Below are positions 59,028-64,000 of a DNA stretch of 64,000 bases, piece by piece. The stretch comes from Bacteroidales bacterium UBA4772 (GTDB lineage Bacteria > Bacteroidota > Bacteroidia > Bacteroidales > VadinHA17). A program made the position numbers and the translations under genes. Positions within the stretch are counted from its first letter, which is position 1; each line of letters opens with the position of its first letter. Location: the NCBI GenBank assembly GCA_002403305.1, contig DHHM01000023.1:124001-188000 (forward strand), written 5' to 3'. The notes below the pieces were generated by a model. It worked only from the letters and a program-made list of their open reading frames with translations, had not been told where the DNA came from and did not search any database.

Positions 59028-59882
59028 ATGTTTATAAACATAAAAGGGCGACTGGTTGACCTTGCCAAGCCCCGGATAATGGGGATTATCAATCTGACGG
59101 AAGATTCCTTCTACTCTTCCAGCCGGTACAATTCTGACAGTGAGATTCTCGGCGCAGCAGAGAATATGCTTTCCGAGGGAGCTGATATCCTTGATCTGGG
59201 AGGCTGCTCCACACGTCCCGGATCAGCCGCAGTGACAGCAGAGGCAGAGAAGAGACGCGTCTGCGATGCAATCGGGCTAATCCGCAAAGCCTTTCCGGAT
59301 TGTGTCATTTCGGTTGACACCTACCGTGCCGCTGTGGCTGAGGCGGCGGTGAGGAGCGCCGGTGCCGACATTATAAATGACATCTCCGGCGGAGAGTTAG
59401 ACCAGGGTATGTTTCCGCTGGTTGCCGGGCTGAATATTCCCTACGTAATGATGCATATGCAGGGGACACCTCAGACCATGCAGCTCAATCCCACCTATGT
59501 GGATGTAGTTTCAGATATCCTGCAATGGTTAAGTGAGAGGGCCGTAAGGCTCAGGCAGGCAGGAGTGAAGGATATAATTCTTGACGCTGGTTTCGGGTTC
59601 GGCAAGACGACGGAACATAATTTCGAGATGCTCCGGCGGTTCTCTGAGTTCAGGGTGGCAGGGATGCCCCTGCTGGCCGGACTCTCACGGAAGTCGATGA
59701 TCTGGAGGACTCTGGATGTTACTCCCGATGAGGCACTTACTGGAACAGCGGCACTGAATATGACCGCACTGATGAAGGGAGCCTCGATCCTGCGGGTGCA
59801 TGATGTCCGTGAGGCCCGCCAGGTGGTCACTCTTTTTGAAAAGATTTACCCGGAGGGTATCCTATTCGATCAATATTCTTAA
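59028..59882 (+). CDS. folP: dihydropteroate synthase
   Basis: Joins p-aminobenzoate and 6-hydroxymethyl-dihydropterin diphosphate in folate synthesis; the sulfonamide target. 284 residues. Signature segments are IMGIINLTEDSFYSSSR (residues 16-33), ADILDLGGCSTRPGS near 53, and AGVKDIILDAGFGFGKT near 180; the ends LRVHDVREARQV complete the barrel. It precedes cdaA by 27 bases, an arrangement seen in Bacteroidota. Confidence 0.96.
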   Translation: MFINIKGRLVDLAKPRIMGIINLTEDSFYSSSRYNSDSEILGAAENMLSEGADILDLGGCSTRPGSAAVTAEAEKRRVCDAIGLIRKAFPDCVISVDTYRAAVAEAAVRSAGADIINDISGGELDQGMFPLVAGLNIPYVMMHMQGTPQTMQLNPTYVDVVSDILQWLSERAVRLRQAGVKDIILDAGFGFGKTTEHNFEMLRRFSEFRVAGMPLLAGLSRKSMIWRTLDVTPDEALTGTAALNMTALMKGASILRVHDVREARQVVTLFEKIYPEGILFDQYS

Positions 59883-59909
59883 ATTTGTCGGTCACCGCAC
59901 TCAGGTTTC

Positions 59910-60680
59910 ATGTTCGATTTCAACATTCTAGATATCATCGATATATTCATGGTAGCGCTTATTCTCTACCAGCTTTATCGTCTTATCAGGGGTACAGCTG
60001 CCTTCAGCATTTTCCTGGGTATCTTTTTCGTCTATCTCTTCTGGCTGGTAGTCAAGGCGCTGAACATGGAGCTGATAAGCGCCATAATAGGCCAGGTGAT
60101 AGGAGTGGGGGTGATAGCCCTGATCATTGTGTTTCAGCAGGAGATACGGCGCTTCCTCCTTGCCATAGGCAACAGGTACATGAACCGAAACAGGTTCACC
60201 TTTGACAGGTACTTCCCCGCAGGAGGGGTCGATCAGACCACCAACCAGATAGTGGAAGAGATAGTCCATGCCGTAGAGTCCATGGCACAGTCGCGCACCG
60301 GTGCCCTCATCGCCATTGGCCGCACAAGCCTTCTTGATATCTATTCTGAAGGGGGCGAGCTGCTCAATTCACTTGTCACTGATGAACTGCTGAAAACGAT
60401 TTTCTACAAGGGGTCGCCCCTGCATGATGGTGCCGTATTGATTCAGAACGGGAAGATATTTGCCGCACGCTGTCCGCTGCCTTCAACAGACCAGACCGGG
60501 CTTCCTTCCAGGTTCGGCATGAGACACAGGGCAGGAATAGGGCTTACTGAACAGACAGATGCGATGGTGATAATCGTCTCAGAGGAGAGAGGCAGGATAT
60601 CTGTAGCCGATGCCGGTAAGGTTCACGAGGATGTGACGCCCAATGAATTGCGTCAGATGCTGCTGACGCTCAAGATCTGA
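59910..60680 (+). CDS. cdaA: diadenylate cyclase, CdaA/DacA type
   Basis: Makes cyclic di-AMP from two ATP. 256 residues: three N-terminal spans (IDIFMVALILYQLYRLI, AFSIFLGIFFVYLFWLVV, AIIGQVIGVGVIALIIVF), then the DAC domain with SPLHDGAVLIQNG near 178 and FGMRHRAGIGLTEQTDAMVI near 212, which carry the DGA and RHR motifs. Cyclic di-AMP regulates osmotic and cell-wall balance. Directly downstream of folP and probably in the same transcript. No cdaR or glmM is adjacent. Confidence 0.95.
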   Translation: MFDFNILDIIDIFMVALILYQLYRLIRGTAAFSIFLGIFFVYLFWLVVKALNMELISAIIGQVIGVGVIALIIVFQQEIRRFLLAIGNRYMNRNRFTFDRYFPAGGVDQTTNQIVEEIVHAVESMAQSRTGALIAIGRTSLLDIYSEGGELLNSLVTDELLKTIFYKGSPLHDGAVLIQNGKIFAARCPLPSTDQTGLPSRFGMRHRAGIGLTEQTDAMVIIVSEERGRISVADAGKVHEDVTPNELRQMLLTLKI

Positions 60681-60783
60681 CCCCCGGTGACCTTCGCCCG
60701 ATATTGCCGGAAGGCATACTCAGACGCTACATTACGGATATCAAGGAAAATCGCTGGCAGTCAATTCCTGACAATCGGACAGT

Positions 60784-61203
60784 TCAGTGGTACCTGAGTC
60801 TCAGGTCAATCACATTGTCATAGACATAGTAGCAGGGTTCGTCGCACGACGTTTCGTCGTAGCGAACCTTCGGGCGGGCGGCTCCTGTGGTGATATATTT
60901 CTGTCCTTCAAAAATGAATTCCAGGGTGGCGGAATAATCCTTGTAGAGAATAGCATCAAAAGTCAGGAAGGATACCGGTTCTTCAATATAGAAGATGCGG
61001 ATTATGATGCTGTCCTCAATTGCTCCCTCAAAAAGTGTCACTTTAGGATTCGGGGGGATGGTTTCAGGGTTCCTGTAAAGGATTTCAAGTACCGGCTGAA
61101 CGGGATATTCAGGGTCACACTCCCTGCAGTCGGTCATGTAATCCTCCTCGCAGGAGAAGACAAGAAGTACAGCAAATACAGCTAACAGACTACCTCTGCC
61201 CAT
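60784..61203 (-). CDS. small lipoprotein of unknown function
   Basis: 139 residues with a lipobox (LLVFSC, Cys near 18). The mature part is beta-rich (VLEILYRNPETIPP, IIIRIFYIEEPVSFLTFDAIL, LEFIFEGQKYITTGA) and has four Cys, two in TSCDEPCYYVYDN. No family recognised. It overlaps the end of the upstream ankyrin gene by 14 bases, so the two are translated together. Confidence 0.75.
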   Translation of the reverse strand: MGRGSLLAVFAVLLVFSCEEDYMTDCRECDPEYPVQPVLEILYRNPETIPPNPKVTLFEGAIEDSIIIRIFYIEEPVSFLTFDAILYKDYSATLEFIFEGQKYITTGAARPKVRYDETSCDEPCYYVYDNVIDLRLRYH

Positions 61204-62740
61204 AGTTGTAGATTCTGGTTTTTTTGACCGGTATTATTCCGGCAGTACGTGTCAGGACATATGACACCTTTAAGGTGAACCATGCGGGTGATACCTTATG
61301 AAAAGGGGTATTCAGCCAGGTCACACCAGCGCCAATGCCCAGGCCTTTTCTTCTCCAGGTCAGCTCTGCCGTCGGGATTATGCAAAACTTGTTGTCAGGA
61401 CTGCTGCTTGTGCCCTCATAAATCGAGTAAAACCGGTATCCGGCAGCGAGAGAGGAGGTAAATGTCAGCCTGTTCAGGTTTGCCGGACGCGAGAGTAAAA
61501 ACTCCTTGCTGAGACCTGCATGGATGAGTGACATCCGGGTACTGTACTGATAGAGGATGTCATGGTCACCCTGTAACAGAAGCTTCCTGCTTACAGGGTC
61601 TGAGGCTGCGCCGATAAAGACAGCTGTTCTAAGTGAAGGATCGGCTACCGAGATTGAGGCTCCTGCCATTGAACAGTGTGAGGTGATCATCCCAAGGGCT
61701 GATACTGAAAGCTCCACCGGATTAAATCCGGTTTTCTTTTCAATACTCTTATCATGAAGCAGTTGCAGAATATCCCTGTACCCCGCATATTTTGCAAGCA
61801 GAACCGGGTTAACCCTGTCTCCTTCTGAATAGTACCACCTGTTGCCTCTCTCAAGGAGAAACTCCACTGCCTCCTTTTTTCCGCTCATAACCGCAAATCC
61901 GAGCGCATCTGCACCGTCACTGCTGAGGGCATACAGATTCGCACCGGCGTCAACAATCAGCTTCATCATCAGTGTGTCACCGTTAAATGCGGCAGCCATA
62001 AGAGGAGTGATCCCCTTTCTGTCGGGTACATTGGGGTCGACACCGTTTTGCAGGAGGAGATCGGAAATGTCAGGGTAACCAAAAGTTACCCCAACCATTA
62101 AAGGCGTATTGCCTTCACTGTCTTTCAGATCCGCAGGAGAGTCATAATAGAGCAGCATATCGGCAATGTAGAAGTATCCCAGGGCTGCTGCGTGGTGAAG
62201 GGGAGACGCCTGGGTCCGGTCAACCTGCTCGGTAGAGGCTCCGTATCTTATAAGGATCTCTGCTGTCTCCAGGTCGTTTGACCGCACTGCAGAGATAAGC
62301 GGCGTAATACCGTATACATCATAACTGTCGGGAGAGGCCCCAAGAAGAAGAAGGAGCTCCACAGCATGCTTGCTGCCTGAAGTAACTGCATAATGAAGCG
62401 GCGTTGCAATCCTGCCCTCAAAATTGTTGACATCGGCTCCCTCTGCATAGAGTCTTACAATCTCATTGCATGCTCCTTTTGATGCAGCTATCTGCAGGTT
62501 TATATCATCGGCATCATACCCGTCAGTAAGGTATTCACTGATATCAACGTACCTGTTCTGTTGATTGTACTCCGCAAGGAGTACCCTGATGCGGGAAATG
62601 ATCGAATCAGCCCTGAGGGAATCAGGCTGTAGCTCAATCGATCCGGTCTGTAATAACAGAGTATCATTCTGTGACCACAGCGAAAGGGCTGTAAACAAAA
62701 ACAGGGTCAAAACTGTAAATCTCTTCCTGACAGAGCTCAT
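61190..62740 (-). CDS. exported ankyrin-repeat protein
   Basis: 516 residues with a signal peptide (FTVLTLFLFTALSLWSQ). About seven ankyrin repeats cover roughly residues 90-320 (ATPLHYAVTSGSKHAVELLL, ITPLISAVRSNDLETAEILI, NTPLMVGVTFGYPDISDLLL, ITPLMAAAFNGDTLMMKLIV). The last 170 residues lack repeats and have alternating beta-strand pattern with aromatic ends (LAAGYRFYSIYEG, GLGIGAGVTWLNT), as in outer-membrane-associated beta domains. Exported ankyrin proteins are unusual. It binds a partner of unknown nature. The start lies five bases from a -7 box. Confidence 0.82.
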   Translation of the reverse strand: MSSVRKRFTVLTLFLFTALSLWSQNDTLLLQTGSIELQPDSLRADSIISRIRVLLAEYNQQNRYVDISEYLTDGYDADDINLQIAASKGACNEIVRLYAEGADVNNFEGRIATPLHYAVTSGSKHAVELLLLLGASPDSYDVYGITPLISAVRSNDLETAEILIRYGASTEQVDRTQASPLHHAAALGYFYIADMLLYYDSPADLKDSEGNTPLMVGVTFGYPDISDLLLQNGVDPNVPDRKGITPLMAAAFNGDTLMMKLIVDAGANLYALSSDGADALGFAVMSGKKEAVEFLLERGNRWYYSEGDRVNPVLLAKYAGYRDILQLLHDKSIEKKTGFNPVELSVSALGMITSHCSMAGASISVADPSLRTAVFIGAASDPVSRKLLLQGDHDILYQYSTRMSLIHAGLSKEFLLSRPANLNRLTFTSSLAAGYRFYSIYEGTSSSPDNKFCIIPTAELTWRRKGLGIGAGVTWLNTPFHKVSPAWFTLKVSYVLTRTAGIIPVKKTRIYNYGQR

Positions 62741-62745
62741 GAATA

Positions 62746-62753
62746 CAAAAATA
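62746..62753 (-). promoter_or_regulatory. -7 promoter box just before the ankyrin gene
   Basis: Minus-strand TATTTTTG matches TAnnTTTG exactly. It ends five bases before the ATG at 62740, implying a leaderless transcript, the same arrangement as at 33218. Confidence 0.45.
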
Positions 62754-62882
62754 GTCTCTGTTTTCAGTATCAGGGTTACTGTTGATATTTTTTTTCATGA
62801 GTTGACAAAATTACTGCCGCAGTGTCATAAATGGAACATAATATTATACTTTTATACCCGTTTGAAATGGGGAAACAGAACG

Positions 62883-64000
62883 ATGAATTTGGATCACAGA
62901 GCATTACGTATAATATTACTGACAGTTTTCGGATTGGTTATCTCTGTCTCGCGTGTCGGAACCGAGCACCTGGCAGAGACAGGTGCCTCCTACAGCCCGG
63001 TTCATTTGCGCATTGACAACAAACTGGCAAGCCATGAGCTGTTTGCCGGTGCCGAGAAGGGCGTTGAATGGTTTCTCGGAAACTGGGACATAAAGGGGGC
63101 TTCCGTAGCAGTGGCACGTGAAGGCAAGCTTCTTTATGCACGCGGATTCGGGTATGCCTCACTCTCGGATTCTCTTCCCGTAGAGCCCTACCACCGGTTC
63201 CGTGTTGCCAGTGTCTCCAAGCTGGTAACAGCCGTTGCCATACTGAAGCTGCAGGAGGAGAGCAGACTCTCTGTTGATGATCATGTCTTCGGTCCTGACG
63301 GTATCCTTGACGATACTCTCTTTGCAAATCCCAGGGACCGGCGTGTATTTGACATAACTGTCGGTCATCTGCTGGCACATGAAGGAGGATGGTCACAGCG
63401 TTACGGCGATCAGATGTTCATGCCTACGGTTGTGGCTTCGACGCTGGGTGTCCCCATGCCTGTTGACCTGAGAATGATAGTAAGATTCGCGCTTGACAAG
63501 AGCCTGCATTTCACACCGGGGACAGGGCAGTCATATTCCAACCTGGGATACAGTATCCTTGGGCTGGTGATCGGGAAAGTCTCCGGTATGAGTTATGAGG
63601 AGTATTGTGTCAGGCAGGTGTTGGAGCCCCTGGGCATATATGACATGGCACTGGGCCGGAATTTTCCTGAAGAAGCACTGCCATTTGAGGTCTCCTATTA
63701 CGAGGTTGAGAATGCGCCTCTCAAGCCGTCGGTAGACGGCTCGGGAGAGATGCTGCCTGCCAGCCGGGGCGGAAACGACATTGAGGCGCTGGGAGCTGCC
63801 GGAGGATGGGTGGCCACGGCTCCCGACCTTATGCGGCTGCTGCTTGCGGTCGACGGGTTTGACTATCCGAAGGACCTTCTTTCGCCGGAGAGCATTGATT
63901 TTATGACTGACGTGTACAACGGATATGCACCGGTAGGGTGGAGGACCACTCTCACCAACGGTTCCTGGTGGAGAACCGGATCGTTCCCCGGGACTACTGC
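62883..64000 (+). CDS. beta-lactamase-fold serine hydrolase, partial at window end
   Basis: 372 codons are in the window and the gene continues past its edge. A hydrophobic N-terminus (ALRIILLTVFGLVISVS) indicates export. The serine-hydrolase motifs are visible: SVSK (nucleophile Ser and Lys, near residue 112), YSNLGYSILG near 220, and WRTGSFPGTTA at the edge, equivalent to the third box. These belong to the class C beta-lactamase/esterase/penicillin-binding family, of which many are peptidases or esterases. Resistance to beta-lactams should not be assumed. Confidence 0.85.
   Translation, partial: MNLDHRALRIILLTVFGLVISVSRVGTEHLAETGASYSPVHLRIDNKLASHELFAGAEKGVEWFLGNWDIKGASVAVAREGKLLYARGFGYASLSDSLPVEPYHRFRVASVSKLVTAVAILKLQEESRLSVDDHVFGPDGILDDTLFANPRDRRVFDITVGHLLAHEGGWSQRYGDQMFMPTVVASTLGVPMPVDLRMIVRFALDKSLHFTPGTGQSYSNLGYSILGLVIGKVSGMSYEEYCVRQVLEPLGIYDMALGRNFPEEALPFEVSYYEVENAPLKPSVDGSGEMLPASRGGNDIEALGAAGGWVATAPDLMRLLLAVDGFDYPKDLLSPESIDFMTDVYNGYAPVGWRTTLTNGSWWRTGSFPGTT

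Overview
The window reads as chromosomal DNA of a member of the Bacteroidota, most likely an anaerobic or facultative relative of the Bacteroidales/Marinilabiliales. Support: many intergenic regions carry the Bacteroidota -7 box (TAnnTTTG) while Shine-Dalgarno sequences are weak; there are Bacteroidota-typical families (BT_3928-like DoxX protein, short Lys-type 3-phosphoglycerate dehydrogenase next to SerC and a DUF1015 protein, tpiA-DoxX-tmk and folP-cdaA neighbourhoods); and there are many lipoproteins. I see no rRNA, tRNA, CRISPR array, prophage or intact insertion sequence.

Layout. 1-7.5 kb: metabolic block on the plus strand (gcvT, comB-like, serC, serA-like, DUF1015, yggS, dihydroorotate-dehydrogenase-like), giving serine synthesis and one-carbon/PLP functions. 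7-14.8 kb: small exported proteins, an archaemetzincin, a sigma-54 response regulator, a histidine kinase with heme-type cysteine motifs, a leftover C-terminal piece of an Hmc/HybA-like ferredoxin subunit, and a substrate-binding protein fused to a GcvH-like domain. This looks like the remains of a respiratory membrane-complex locus. 15-20.5 kb: zwf, pgl and a three-gene proton-translocating transhydrogenase (pntA1, pntA2, pntB), an NADPH supply block. 20.5-23.4 kb: an exported glutamine-amidotransferase-like protein and a lipoprotein related to glutamate racemase, in one transcription unit.

23.5-38.6 kb: the most distinctive part, an arsenic/heavy-metal island. An ArsR regulator, a CPKC thioredoxin-like protein, ArsF- and ArsG-like proteins, an ArsP-like permease, a heavy-metal RND pump (adaptor, pump, TolC-like), a Cys-rich secreted protein, a two-component system, a rhodanese-like protein lacking its catalytic Cys, ArsC, ArsM and Acr3. 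Four copies of a 20-bp palindrome (consensus ATTTCG-N8-CGAAAT) lie upstream of arsR, the thioredoxin-like gene, the permease and the rhodanese gene, defining a candidate ArsR regulon that spans 12 kb and skips the RND/two-component segment. That segment has its own array of four GTTA repeats at 10-11 bp spacing, as expected for an OmpR-family regulator.

38.6-64 kb: DUF1295 methyltransferase-like protein, a truncated arylsulfatase, uvrA, an ECF sigma factor, two exported metallopeptidase lipoproteins, a methyltransferase, an SPFH/RHH/Zn-ribbon trio with a perfect 11-bp inverted repeat at its promoter, rsmE, a phosphodiesterase, a 1497-residue exported protein, tpiA, a DoxX-type protein, tmk, folP, cdaA, a small lipoprotein, an ankyrin protein and the start of a serine hydrolase cut by the window edge. 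Seven-base tandem repeats fill two intergenic regions (20.5-20.75 kb and 36.0-36.27 kb).

All names come from reading translated sequence and remembered family motifs; no database search was possible.
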